This document shows, in pieces, positions 51,621 through 60,376 of a stretch of DNA of 64,000 nt (the stretch's first letter is position 1; each line of letters starts with the position of its first letter). The DNA is from Streptomyces sp. NWU339 (lineage in GTDB: Bacteria; Actinomycetota; Actinomycetes; Streptomycetales; Streptomycetaceae). The notes under the pieces are model-generated. The model saw nothing but the letters and a program-made list of their open reading frames with translations. It had not been told where the DNA came from and made no database searches. Position numbers and translations under genes: made by a program. The DNA is taken from contig NZ_QFRK01000042.1 of NCBI RefSeq assembly GCF_003143855.1, positions 17,628 through 81,627 on the forward strand, written 5' to 3'.

Positions 51621-52817
51621 TCAGCACTCCTCGACGGCCGTGCGGACCGCGTCGTACACCCGCGGTGTGGTCCAGTAGGCGCCGTGCGCCCGGGGGAACG
51701 GCTCCCGGGTGTCGACGGCGACGTCCCTGACCCGGCCGGCGAAGTGGTCGTCGGCGGGGAAGGCCAGGAGGTCCTCCTGGTCGACGATGTTCACCCAGCG
51801 GTCCGGGAAGTGGTCCGGCAGGGATGCGCCGAGGCGGTGCGTCGCCAGCGCGTCGAGACCGTACAGGTAGGGAACTTGGCTGCCCACGGTCACCAACAGC
51901 CGTACGTTGGGCAGGGCGTGGGCCACCAGACTCTCGAAGCAGGCGATGCCGCCGAGGCTGTGGCCCAGCAGGACCACGGGCCCGCCGATCTCCCGTACCC
52001 GCTCCGCCAGGTAGGTCCGCAGGGGCCTGCCGCGGGCCTGGTAGAGCAGGATGTCGCCAAGAGCCGGTGTGGCGCGGGTGAGGAGGGCACCCCGGTGTCG
52101 CCGGACCACCGGACGGGCCATGTGCTGTGCCGTGGACCAGGCGACGGCCCGGGCCCTGTCGCCCAGGCCGAGGGCGGCTCCGCCCAGGGTCTTCTCCACG
52201 ACACGCCACAGCGCGTCGCGTTCCGCGGCGGAGACGAGAACGGGGCCGCCGGCGTCGCGTTCGCGGAAGCGGATGTAGGCGGAGGTGACGGACCGCGCGA
52301 CCAGGTCGTGCGACGCCCTTGCGGTGAGAAAGGGAAGGGCCGCGGCGAACTCCTGGGCGCGCAGCAATTCCGCGACGGCTTCACGGAATTGCTCCCTCGG
52401 CTCGCCGTCCGGAATCAATTCGCCGACATCGGGATCGTCCGCCAGATCCCGCACGCGGCTCCTCAGCAGATTCAGCGCCCTCGGCGAGGTGGCGGACGCG
52501 CCACCGGGTGCCCCCAGGACCGCCGTCCGGATCTCGTAGAGCGGGTCGTCGTACAGCCGGGCCCACACCGCCCGCTCCGCGTCCGACCAGGTGACCCCGG
52601 AACCGTCGGGGGACCATGCCGGTCCCGCACCGTCCGGCGCGTCGGTCCCGTCCGCCGGCGCGACACCGAGGACGTCTCCCCAGGAGCACGTCTCCACCAC
52701 GGTGCCCGGCAGCACCTTCCGGAAACCGTCCCCGATTCTGTCGAGCGCTTCCTGCTCACGCTTCGACCGAACGCCCGTTCCGTGAACGAACAGAATTGTT
52801 TTCACACGCGTTCTCAC
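51621..52817 (-). CDS. Alpha/beta hydrolase (lipase/esterase-like), first gene of conflict locus
   Basis: A 398-residue alpha/beta hydrolase. It begins with TILFVHGTGVRS (oxyanion region); the nucleophile is S287 in LLGHSLGGIACFE; the acid is probably within the NIVDQEDLLAFPADDH region and the histidine in RAHGAYW. There is a long helical lid-like insertion between the first strand and the nucleophile. No signal peptide, so it is cytoplasmic. Two GTG starts are possible (52817 and 52805). Only 3 bp separate its stop from the caspase-like gene start. Lipases and esterases are recurrent effectors in abortive systems, so it may act on membrane lipids; this is inference. Confidence 0.82.
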   Translation of the reverse strand: MRTRVKTILFVHGTGVRSKREQEALDRIGDGFRKVLPGTVVETCSWGDVLGVAPADGTDAPDGAGPAWSPDGSGVTWSDAERAVWARLYDDPLYEIRTAVLGAPGGASATSPRALNLLRSRVRDLADDPDVGELIPDGEPREQFREAVAELLRAQEFAAALPFLTARASHDLVARSVTSAYIRFRERDAGGPVLVSAAERDALWRVVEKTLGGAALGLGDRARAVAWSTAQHMARPVVRRHRGALLTRATPALGDILLYQARGRPLRTYLAERVREIGGPVVLLGHSLGGIACFESLVAHALPNVRLLVTVGSQVPYLYGLDALATHRLGASLPDHFPDRWVNIVDQEDLLAFPADDHFAGRVRDVAVDTREPFPRAHGAYWTTPRVYDAVRTAVEEC

Positions 52818-53001
52818 ATTCCCCCGACCCCGGCGCCGCGGCCACGAACACCGCGGCGGCCGCCAACATTAGCGCGGCATGAGGGACCATCACCCCGAAC
52901 TTCATGAATTCGACACAGTCGGGGCATAAGTCACCTGTCCGGAAAGGTAATCACCTTCAATCGATCAGAAGCGGACAAGGCGTCAGGCGCGACGACCGCG
53001 C

Positions 53002-54417
53002 TCACACATCCTGGATACGCCGGAAAGGGCGGTCCGCCTCCAGCTCGAACGCGACCTCCAGCAGCGCCCGTTCACTCCCGGGGCGGCCGGAGAACATGAT
53101 GCCGACGGGCAACCCGTCCTCCGTCGCACCCGGGGCGGGCACCGAGATCGACGGCGTACCGACGACATTGTCGACCGGTGTGAACGCGACGTACGCCAGA
53201 ATCCGCTCGATCAGTGTCGGGTAGGAGACGGCCGGGCTGAGATGACCGATCGGCGGCGTGGTGTGGGCGAGCACGGGGGAAAGGACCAGATCGAACCCGC
53301 GGAACGCCGCCGCGTACGCCTCCCGGGTACGTTTCAGCCGCCGCAGCACGCCCGGAGTACGCCGCCAGGACTTGACGTATTCCTCGCGCAGCCCCCTGCT
53401 GAGGCCGTCCATCCGGCGCCGGTCGAAGTCCGCGCCGAGGGTCCGGCCCGTGACGCCGAGGAGAAACGACAGCAGCCCCCAGTAGGTGAGGAAGTCCTCG
53501 GTGAAGCGGGGGTCGATGGCCAACTCCACGGGCTCCACGGTGTGGCCCAGCCGTTCGAGTGTCACCACGGTCTCGGTGACGGCTTCCCGGGTGGTGGTGT
53601 CGGAGGGGACACCGTTCGGCGAGTCCAGCAGGAATCCGATGCGCATCCGCCGTCCCGAGGGACCTTCGACCAGGCCCAGGGGCGGCAACTTGGGGTTGCG
53701 CCAGTACGTCTCGGCGGCGGCGAGGAACGCGGCGGTGTCGCGCACGGAACGGCTCACGATGCCGTCGGAGACTACGTCCAGAGGCAGTTGACGGCCCTGC
53801 GCATTGGCCACGACCCGGCCACGGGTGGGCTTGAGACCGACGAGTCCGCAGCAGGCGGCGGGGATCCGGATCGAGCCGCCGCCGTCGTTGGCGTGGGCGA
53901 TCGGCACCGCCCCGGCGGCGACGAGCGCCGCACTGCCGCCCGACGAACCACCCGCCGAGTAGCCCGTGTTCCACGGGTTGCGAACGGGCTCGGCACCCTC
54001 GTACTCCGTGGTGGGGCTGAACCCGAACTCGGGCAGCCGGGTCTTGCCCAGCACCGTGACGCCGGTGCTCAGGAACTGCCGGGCGAACGGCGCGTGCCGC
54101 CGCGCGGCCGCCGGAGTGAAAGCGGCGCTGCCGTGGCCGGTGGGCAGTCCCCGGTAGTCGGTGTTGTCCTTGACGAATGTCGGCACCCCGGCGAAGGCGC
54201 CGCCCGCCCCGCCGACGTGCGCCGGGACGTCGGCGTGCGTCTGGACCGCGTTGAGTCTCGCCTCGACCGACCGCACCCGCTCCGCCGCGTCCCGGGCGGC
54301 CTCGGCGGCACTCACCTCCCCCCGCCGGATCGCCGCGGCGAGACCGACGGCGTCGTGTTCCCCCAGGGCGTCGTCCCGGAAGGCGTGCACCGCGCCGCGT
54401 TCCTCGAAAGTCGTCAC
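53002..54417 (-). CDS. Amidase-signature-family hydrolase
   Basis: A 471-residue amidase-signature enzyme. The Ser-cisSer-Lys triad regions are VPTFVKDNTDYRG (Lys), SAGGSSGGSAALVAAG (cis-Ser) and NDGGGSIRIPAACCG (Ser nucleophile); GLKPTRGRV and the C-terminal NVVGTPSISVPAP complete the family pattern. It hydrolyses amide bonds; the substrate is unknown (not GatA: no gatB/gatC nearby). I start at GTG 54417, with TGAGGT just upstream; the frame continues to a TTG at 54474. It precedes the conflict operon on the same strand with a 184-bp gap. Confidence 0.88.
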   Translation of the reverse strand: MTTFEERGAVHAFRDDALGEHDAVGLAAAIRRGEVSAAEAARDAAERVRSVEARLNAVQTHADVPAHVGGAGGAFAGVPTFVKDNTDYRGLPTGHGSAAFTPAAARRHAPFARQFLSTGVTVLGKTRLPEFGFSPTTEYEGAEPVRNPWNTGYSAGGSSGGSAALVAAGAVPIAHANDGGGSIRIPAACCGLVGLKPTRGRVVANAQGRQLPLDVVSDGIVSRSVRDTAAFLAAAETYWRNPKLPPLGLVEGPSGRRMRIGFLLDSPNGVPSDTTTREAVTETVVTLERLGHTVEPVELAIDPRFTEDFLTYWGLLSFLLGVTGRTLGADFDRRRMDGLSRGLREEYVKSWRRTPGVLRRLKRTREAYAAAFRGFDLVLSPVLAHTTPPIGHLSPAVSYPTLIERILAYVAFTPVDNVVGTPSISVPAPGATEDGLPVGIMFSGRPGSERALLEVAFELEADRPFRRIQDV

Positions 54418-54497
54418 CGCTACCTCAGCTCCCGGCCGTACGGATGGTTGCCCGGCATCATTCCGTACCGACAAGTAACACGCGAGAGGTCCGCCCG

Positions 54498-56492
54498 TCA
54501 GCTCCGTCCGGGTGTCGACGGGTCCGCCGGTGCCGAGAACCGGTACAGGCGCAGGGCCAGCTGGATCTCCAGGGCGCGGGCCGGGCTCTGCCAGTCTTCG
54601 CCCAGAAGGCGGCCGACGCGCTCCAGGCGCTGGGCGACCGTGTTCACGTGCACGTGCAGGTCGTCCTTGGTACGGGCAGGGCTCATACCGCAGGCGAAGT
54701 ACGTGTCGAGGGTGCGCAGCAGTTCGGTGCCGCGTCGTTCGTCGTACACGACGACCGGACCGAGGGTGCGGTCGACGAAGCCCGCGATGTCCCGCTCCCC
54801 GGCCAGGAGCAGCCCCAGGAAACCGAAGTCCTCGGCGGCGGCACCGTCGCCGGAGCGGCCCAGCACGCGCAGGGCGTCGAGGCAGCGCCGGGCCTCCGCG
54901 TAGGCCGCCGCCACGGTGTCGGGGCGGGCGGTGAGGTGCTCGACCGGGGCGGACGCGCCGACGGTGACCGGCTCGTGCACGGCCGTTCCCAGGTGCCGGG
55001 CGGTACGACGGGCCAGGTCGGTGGCGGTGTCACCGGGAGCCAGGGGCAGCAGCAGGACGGTACCGCCGTCACGCGCGGAGGCGAGACCATGGCGGGTCGC
55101 CGCGAGGTGCGACGCCGCGGCCCACAGGCGCCGACGGGCGTCCGCCTCCTCGTCGGCGTCGGCGGCGGCGCCCTCCAGGCGGGCGCTGAGTACGGCATGC
55201 GTTGCGTCGAGGTCGGCGTGCAGCCGGGCCGCGCGCTCGCGCAGCAGGCGCGGGTCGCGGTCGCGGGCGTCGAGCAGGTGGTCGAGCAGTTCGCCGCGGA
55301 CGCGCTGCTCCGCCTCGGCGGCGGAGCGGCGGGCGAGCAGCAGGAGCGAGGTGACCATGGCGGCGCGTTCCAGAGTGCGCTGGTCCACGGGGTCCAGGCC
55401 GGGGTGGCCGCGCAGCACGAGGGCGCCGAGGAGTTCGTCGCCCGCGGCCACGGCGGCGATCCAGTCGCGGCCGTGCCGTACCGCGTGTCCTTCCGCGCGG
55501 GACGCCTCGAGGGCCTGGGCCGGGGCGGCGGCGGCCTCGATGAACTCGACGGTGCCGTCCAGGACCTGGGAGACGGCGGCGGCCACGTCATGGACTCCGC
55601 CGCCGCGCAGGACGAGTTCGGCGAGCCGGTCGTGGACGTCGGAGGCGCGTTCGATGACCCCGCTGCGGTCCTGGATGATCTCGTTGGCGCGCTCCAGATC
55701 GGCGAGGGCCGAGCGGGTCTCGGCCAGCAGGTTCGCGGTGTCGATGGCCGCCGCGGCGAGCGCGGCGAAGGAGCCGACCAGGGCGACCTGTTCCCGCTCG
55801 AAGACCCGGGCCCGCCGGTCCGCGGCGAACAGCACGCCGATGACGGTGTGCCCGAGCATGAGGGGCACCCCGAGGATGGCCACCAGTCCCTCGTCCCGCA
55901 CGCCGGTGTCGATGGTGAGGGTGTGCTCGAAGCGGTCGTCGCGGAAGTAGTCGTCGGTCACATAGGGGCGGGCGGTCTGGGCGACCAGGCCGCCCAGGCC
56001 CTCGCCCATGCCGAGGCGCAACTGCTGGAAGCGGGCCGCGACCGAGCCCTCGGTGACCCGCATGTAGGTGTCGCCCCGGGCGGGGTCGTTCAGGCTGAGG
56101 TAGGCGACGTCGGTGCCGAGCAGCGAGCGGGCGCGCTGCACGATCGCCTGGAGCACGGCGTCCAGGTCGCGCAGTCCGGCCAGGTCGTGCGCGGTCTCGA
56201 AGAGCGCGGACAGCTCGGCCTCCCTGCGGCGCCGCCCCTCCAGGTCGGAGCGGACGCGCAGGGCGAGCCGCCTGGCCTGTTCGAGGGCGGCGATCCGCTC
56301 GGCGGGCAGTCCCTCGGCGCGGGCCAGGAGCACCGGCTGCTCGTAGGCCTCGGCGGACGCGCCCCGGGCCAGGAGCTCCAGGAACGGCGCCTCGGCACTG
56401 CCGTACGCAGAACGGTCGTCAGGACGGGCCCGGTCCGGCACTGTCGGACCGGGAACCGGGGGCTCGGTGGACTGCACGTGATCGCGGGACAT
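54498..56492 (-). CDS. GAF-domain transcriptional regulator with PucR/CdaR-type C-terminal HTH
   Basis: A 664-residue regulator. Residues ~90-250 hold a GAF sensor domain (ELSALFETAHDLAGLRDLDA, VAYLSLNDPARGDTYMRV, LGVPLMLGHTVIGVLFAADR). A coiled linker and a second sensor-like region follow. The C-terminus is the PucR-type helix-turn-helix: LLRTLDTYFACGMSPARTKD and LHVHVNTVAQRLERVGRLL. It should activate or repress nearby catabolic genes in response to a small molecule. The hydroxybutyrate-dehydrogenase-like gene is directly upstream on the same strand (75 bp apart), its likeliest target. ATG 56492 is the second of two in-frame starts. Confidence 0.87.
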   Translation of the reverse strand: MSRDHVQSTEPPVPGPTVPDRARPDDRSAYGSAEAPFLELLARGASAEAYEQPVLLARAEGLPAERIAALEQARRLALRVRSDLEGRRRREAELSALFETAHDLAGLRDLDAVLQAIVQRARSLLGTDVAYLSLNDPARGDTYMRVTEGSVAARFQQLRLGMGEGLGGLVAQTARPYVTDDYFRDDRFEHTLTIDTGVRDEGLVAILGVPLMLGHTVIGVLFAADRRARVFEREQVALVGSFAALAAAAIDTANLLAETRSALADLERANEIIQDRSGVIERASDVHDRLAELVLRGGGVHDVAAAVSQVLDGTVEFIEAAAAPAQALEASRAEGHAVRHGRDWIAAVAAGDELLGALVLRGHPGLDPVDQRTLERAAMVTSLLLLARRSAAEAEQRVRGELLDHLLDARDRDPRLLRERAARLHADLDATHAVLSARLEGAAADADEEADARRRLWAAASHLAATRHGLASARDGGTVLLLPLAPGDTATDLARRTARHLGTAVHEPVTVGASAPVEHLTARPDTVAAAYAEARRCLDALRVLGRSGDGAAAEDFGFLGLLLAGERDIAGFVDRTLGPVVVYDERRGTELLRTLDTYFACGMSPARTKDDLHVHVNTVAQRLERVGRLLGEDWQSPARALEIQLALRLYRFSAPADPSTPGRS

Positions 56493-56567
56493 GGTCTCAG
56501 GATTCCTCATCCCGCGTTCGCCCCGTCAGACCTGTGGACAACTCGGCCGGTGGGGCCGGACGGTGGC

Positions 56568-57377
56568 TCAGTGCGCGGTCCAGCCACCGTCCAGCACCAG
56601 CGAGGTGCCGGTCACGAAGGACGCCTGCGGGGCGCACAGATACGCCACCGCCTCGGCGATCTCCTCCGGTTCGATGAGTCGTTTGACCGCGCTGTCCCGC
56701 AGCATGACCGTGGCCACGACCTGCTCCTCGGGGATGCCGTGCGCGCGGGCCTGGTCGGCGATCTGCCGCTCGACCAGCGGGGTGCGCACATAGCCGGGGT
56801 TCACACAGTTCGAGGTGACGCCGTGGGGCGCGCCTTCGAGGGCGGTGGTCTTGGACAGCCCCTCGAGACCGTGTTTGGCGGCCACATAGGCGGACTTGTA
56901 TGCCGAGGCACGCAGCCCGTGGACCGAGGACACGTTGACGATGCGGCCCCAGCCCTGTCCGTACATATGGGGCAGGGCTCCGCGGATGAGCCGGAACGGC
57001 GCCTCCAGCATCACGGTGAGCACCGTGTGGAACACCTCCGGCGGGAAGTCCTCGATCGGCCGTACCAGTTGCAGTCCGGCATTGTTGACCAGCACGTCCG
57101 TGCCCACGGCGACGAGTTCGGCGGCGTCCAGGTCCATGAGGTCGAGAACGTGCGGCTCGACGCCGCCCCCGAGGCCCCGGGCCTGCTCGGCCAGCGCCTG
57201 CAGGCCGGCGGCGTCCCGGTCGACGGCTCTCACCTCGGCCCCGGCGGCCGCGAGCCGCAGCGTGCAGGCGCGGCCGATACCGCCGGCGGCGCCGGTGACC
57301 AGAGCGGTACGGCCGCTGAGGTCGAGCGGGGAAACATGAAAAGCGCGGCGGGCCTGGCGGGCGTGGGGCGCGGTCAT
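56568..57377 (-). CDS. Short-chain dehydrogenase, probable 3-hydroxybutyrate dehydrogenase
   Basis: A 269-residue classical SDR. The cofactor motif is TGAAGGIGRA, the structural NNAG is in VLVNNAGLQLV, the catalytic serine is in IVNVSSVHGL and the Tyr-Lys pair in SAYVAAKHGLEGL. HGL after the serine and NPGYVRTPLVERQI are typical of D-3-hydroxybutyrate dehydrogenases, which oxidise 3-hydroxybutyrate to acetoacetate with NAD. It starts with ATG 57377. The downstream GAF/PucR-type regulator probably forms a unit with it, suggesting inducible use of hydroxybutyrate or a related hydroxy acid. Confidence 0.86.
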   Translation of the reverse strand: MTAPHARQARRAFHVSPLDLSGRTALVTGAAGGIGRACTLRLAAAGAEVRAVDRDAAGLQALAEQARGLGGGVEPHVLDLMDLDAAELVAVGTDVLVNNAGLQLVRPIEDFPPEVFHTVLTVMLEAPFRLIRGALPHMYGQGWGRIVNVSSVHGLRASAYKSAYVAAKHGLEGLSKTTALEGAPHGVTSNCVNPGYVRTPLVERQIADQARAHGIPEEQVVATVMLRDSAVKRLIEPEEIAEAVAYLCAPQASFVTGTSLVLDGGWTAH

Positions 57378-57431
57378 GTCCCGACCCTAGGCAGCGCCCC
57401 TGCCCCGCCCCATATGGTGACGCCCCACAGT

Positions 57432-57911
57432 TCAGCCGGAACCAGTGGAGTCGAACCATGTGGGTGCGTCGGCCATGGCTTGCTTGATCCGGAAGCGCCC
57501 GAACTCGTTGAGATCCGGCAGCGCGTCCACGGCGAACCAGCCGACGTCCAGCGACTCGTCGTCGTTGACCCGTGCCTCACCGCCGACGGCCCGGCAGCGG
57601 AACGTGATGTCCATGTACTGGCAGATGTCGCCGTTGTCGTAGGTCACCGGGCTCAGCGCCTGGACCAGGACGACGCGCTCGACGACGCAGTGCACCGCGG
57701 TCTCCTCCTCGACCTCGCGCACGGCACAGGCCGCGGGCTGCTCCCCCGGGTCGGGGATGCCGCCGATCACCGACCACTTACGGGTGTCGGACCGGCGGTT
57801 CAGCAGCACTCTGCCCTCGTCGTCGAAGACGAGGGCGGTGACCCCGGGGAGCCAGAGCAACTGGTGGCCGGCGGAGGCGCGCAGGGTGCTGATGAAGTCA
57901 GGAGTAGCCAT
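57432..57911 (-). CDS. NUDIX hydrolase
   Basis: A 159-residue NUDIX protein. The Nudix box is present as GGIPDPGEQPAACAVREVEE followed by ETAV, with all metal-binding glutamates. The N-terminal LLWLPGVTALVFDDEGRVLL is the usual first strand pair. It hydrolyses a nucleoside diphosphate linked to another moiety; the substrate cannot be predicted. It stands alone between an SDR gene and lnt on the same strand. Confidence 0.92.
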   Translation of the reverse strand: MATPDFISTLRASAGHQLLWLPGVTALVFDDEGRVLLNRRSDTRKWSVIGGIPDPGEQPAACAVREVEEETAVHCVVERVVLVQALSPVTYDNGDICQYMDITFRCRAVGGEARVNDDESLDVGWFAVDALPDLNEFGRFRIKQAMADAPTWFDSTGSG

Positions 57912-57979
57912 GCTGTGGACCTTAGCGGGCGGGTCGGGCCGTGCCGCGGCGCTTCAGGGCGTGTGTGCCGGGCGTACGA

Positions 57980-59590
57980 CTACGCGTCACCGGCGCGCCG
58001 CCCGCGCACACCTGCGCCGACGGCCCACCCCAGGCCGCCCGCGGCGACCAGGACGAGAGCGGTCTCGGGGAGGACGCCGAGGCGGGTGGCGGGGGTCTGC
58101 GAGGAGCGCAGCGGCACCTCCTGCACCAGGGAGTCGGCGACGAACATGCCGGTCTTCTGGCTGACCGTCCCGTCCGGCATGATGATCGCGCTCACCCCGC
58201 TGGTCACCGGGACGGTGACGGTGCGGCTGTGCTCGACGGCGCGGACCCGGGACATGGCGAGCTGCTGGTAGGTCATCTCGCTGCGGCCGAAGGTCGCGTT
58301 GTTGCTGGGTACGGAGATCAGCTGGGCGCCGTCCTTGACGGTGTCGCGCACCGCCCAGTCGAAGGCCGCCTCGTAGCAGGTGACGAGGCCGACCCCGGTC
58401 CCGGCCATGGTGAACACGCCCGGTTCGGTGCCCCGGCTGAAGTCCTGGCGGACCATCGACGTCCAGTCGTCGTTGATCGCCCCGAGCAGAGGGCGCAGCG
58501 GGAGGTATTCGCCGAACGGCTGGATCTGCCGCTTGTCGTAGGTGTCGACGGGGCCCTTCACCGGGTCCCAGAGGACCTGCTCGTTGAGCAGCCTGCCGTC
58601 CTTGCCCACCACGGCGCCGACCGAGACGGGCACGCCGATCGCCTTGGCCGCCCGGTCGATCACGGCATACGCGTCGGGGTTGGCGAAGGGGTCGATGTCG
58701 GAGGAGTTCTCCGGCCACAGCACGATGTCGGGCCGCTCCACCCGGCCCGCGTCGACCTCCGCGGCCAGGCGTTCCGTCTCGCGCGCGTGGTGGTCGAGAA
58801 CGGCCCGCCGCTGCGAGTTGAAGTCGAGCCCCAGCCGCGGCACATTGCCCTGGACGACCGCGACGGTCGCCGTACCGGTCTCGGCCGTGCCGCTCACCAG
58901 CGGCCGGGCGGCCACCGCGGCCACGGCCGGCACCGCCACGCTCAGCGCGCCGACGGCCGCCGCGACGCGCCGCACGGTCCCGGTGCGGCGGGCGTCCACC
59001 GCCACCCGCACGATCTCGTACAGGCCGAAGCCGCACAGCACGACCGCGAAGCCGAGCACCGGGGTCCCGCCCAGTGCGGCGAGCGGCAGGAAGACGCCGT
59101 CCGCCTGCCCGAACGCGATCTTGCCCCAGGGGAACCCGTGGAACGGCACACGCGCACGTGCCGCCTCACCGGCGATCCACAGCGCGGCGGCCCACACCGG
59201 CCACCCGGGCAGCTTCGACACCGCGGCGACACCCGCGCCGACCAGCGCGACGAAGAGCGCCTCGATCACGGCGAGGGCGATCCACGGACCGGGTCCGACC
59301 TCCACACCGGTCCAGACCAGGAGCGGCAGGAGGAAGCCCAGCCCGAAGAGATGGCCGAGGCCGAGCCCTGCCTTCCAGCCGCGCCCGCGCAGCACCCAGC
59401 CGAAGACGGCGAAGGCGGGCAGCGCCAGCCACCACAAGGTGCGCGGCGGGAAGCTGATGTAGAGGAGCAGCCCGGAGAGTGCTGCCGCTACGGCCGGAAC
59501 GAGGCGCGCGAGCCGCCTGGACCACGCCTTGGGCGCGGTCTGCGGCGGCATCGGGGCCGACTCGCCGACGGAGGTTGCGGTGACGGTCAC
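57980..59590 (-). CDS. lnt: Apolipoprotein N-acyltransferase
   Basis: A 536-residue membrane enzyme with about seven hydrophobic segments in the first 220 residues and a nitrilase-type domain after that. The catalytic triad regions are VLWPENSSDIDPF (Glu), YDKRQIQPFGEYLP (Lys) and GLVTCYEAAFDWAVRD (Cys). A last hydrophobic segment (ETALVLVAAGGLGWAVG) closes the protein. It N-acylates the lipid-modified cysteine of lipoproteins using membrane phospholipid. Streptomyces usually carry more than one lnt; which paralogue this is cannot be told here. Confidence 0.93.
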   Translation of the reverse strand: MTVTATSVGESAPMPPQTAPKAWSRRLARLVPAVAAALSGLLLYISFPPRTLWWLALPAFAVFGWVLRGRGWKAGLGLGHLFGLGFLLPLLVWTGVEVGPGPWIALAVIEALFVALVGAGVAAVSKLPGWPVWAAALWIAGEAARARVPFHGFPWGKIAFGQADGVFLPLAALGGTPVLGFAVVLCGFGLYEIVRVAVDARRTGTVRRVAAAVGALSVAVPAVAAVAARPLVSGTAETGTATVAVVQGNVPRLGLDFNSQRRAVLDHHARETERLAAEVDAGRVERPDIVLWPENSSDIDPFANPDAYAVIDRAAKAIGVPVSVGAVVGKDGRLLNEQVLWDPVKGPVDTYDKRQIQPFGEYLPLRPLLGAINDDWTSMVRQDFSRGTEPGVFTMAGTGVGLVTCYEAAFDWAVRDTVKDGAQLISVPSNNATFGRSEMTYQQLAMSRVRAVEHSRTVTVPVTSGVSAIIMPDGTVSQKTGMFVADSLVQEVPLRSSQTPATRLGVLPETALVLVAAGGLGWAVGAGVRGRRAGDA

Positions 59591-59740
59591 CCGGAGAGTC
59601 TACGGCGCGTGACCTGGGCGCCGACCGCACGATCGCCCGGCCGCGGAGCGCGGCCCGGCCGGGACCCGGCCACCGGGCGGCACGGTTCGCGCTGCGTCTG
59701 CCGACCGAGGGGATCGCGGTGGCCGCTCTCCCCCGGCAGG

Positions 59741-60286
59741 TCAGTGGACCGGGCCTGGCCGGTGCGGGCGCAGGCGGTCGCGGATGACGCGTACCGCTGC
59801 CTCCGCGTCGTCCACGGTGATCGTGAAGGTGTGTCCGTCCCACAGGCTCAGGACGAGGCCCTCACCACGGCGCACGACGACCGCCGTGCCCTTCTCGGGC
59901 CGCCAGCGGTAGCCCCAGCCGCCCCAGTGCCGCGGGGTGACGTGCGGTACGAACTCGGCTCCGGCGACGTGCGACAGCGGGATGCGGCGGCGCGGCACGC
60001 CCATGTGACCGCAGCGCACCTCGAGGTGGTCCTCGTCGACACGCAGCGCGACGTGCACGAAGGCGAGCGTGCCGAACAGGACCAGCAGCCCGGCGGCGAT
60101 GCACCCGACGACGGCCATGGCCAACGGCGCGACGCCGGTCGTCCACGTCGAGTCGACGGCCAGCACGATGCCGAGCGTCACACAGGCGGCACCGATGAGT
60201 GCCAGGAGCCACTGCATGCGGTTGGTCGCGCGGCCGGTCCAGACGTGGGGGTGCGGGGGGTGGGCACTGCGGGGGTGGTCCCTCAT
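59741..60286 (-). CDS. Small membrane protein with PH-like C-terminal domain
   Basis: A 181-residue protein with two adjacent membrane helices (WLLALIGAACVTLGIVLAV and LAMAVVGCIAAGLLVLFGTL) followed by a soluble beta-rich domain (VDEDHLEVRCGHMGVPRRRI, WGYRWRPEKGTAVVVRRGEG, HTFTITVDDAEAAVRVIRDRL), which resembles the bacterial PH-like domains of actinobacterial membrane proteins. Function unknown. It is upstream of lnt on the same strand, with a 150-bp gap. Confidence 0.78.
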   Translation of the reverse strand: MRDHPRSAHPPHPHVWTGRATNRMQWLLALIGAACVTLGIVLAVDSTWTTGVAPLAMAVVGCIAAGLLVLFGTLAFVHVALRVDEDHLEVRCGHMGVPRRRIPLSHVAGAEFVPHVTPRHWGGWGYRWRPEKGTAVVVRRGEGLVLSLWDGHTFTITVDDAEAAVRVIRDRLRPHRPGPVH

Positions 60287-60376
60287 GCGCTTGAGGCTAC
60301 TTCGGTTTCGCCGTGTGGGTACGGGGTCGCACGGCGTGACTGCGCCGACCGGGCGTGAACCGGTTCCTCGACGGTC

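Noticed and set aside
49476..52907. 1143-codon plus-strand open frame opposite the caspase-like and hydrolase genes
   Set aside because: It is antisense to two proteins with clear catalytic motifs, has no ribosome site or recognisable domain, and its composition (Gly/Arg/Val/His) is that of a GC-rich shadow frame.
54444..58271. 1275-codon plus-strand open frame opposite the regulator, SDR and NUDIX genes
   Set aside because: It crosses several well-identified minus-strand genes and has the same shadow composition.
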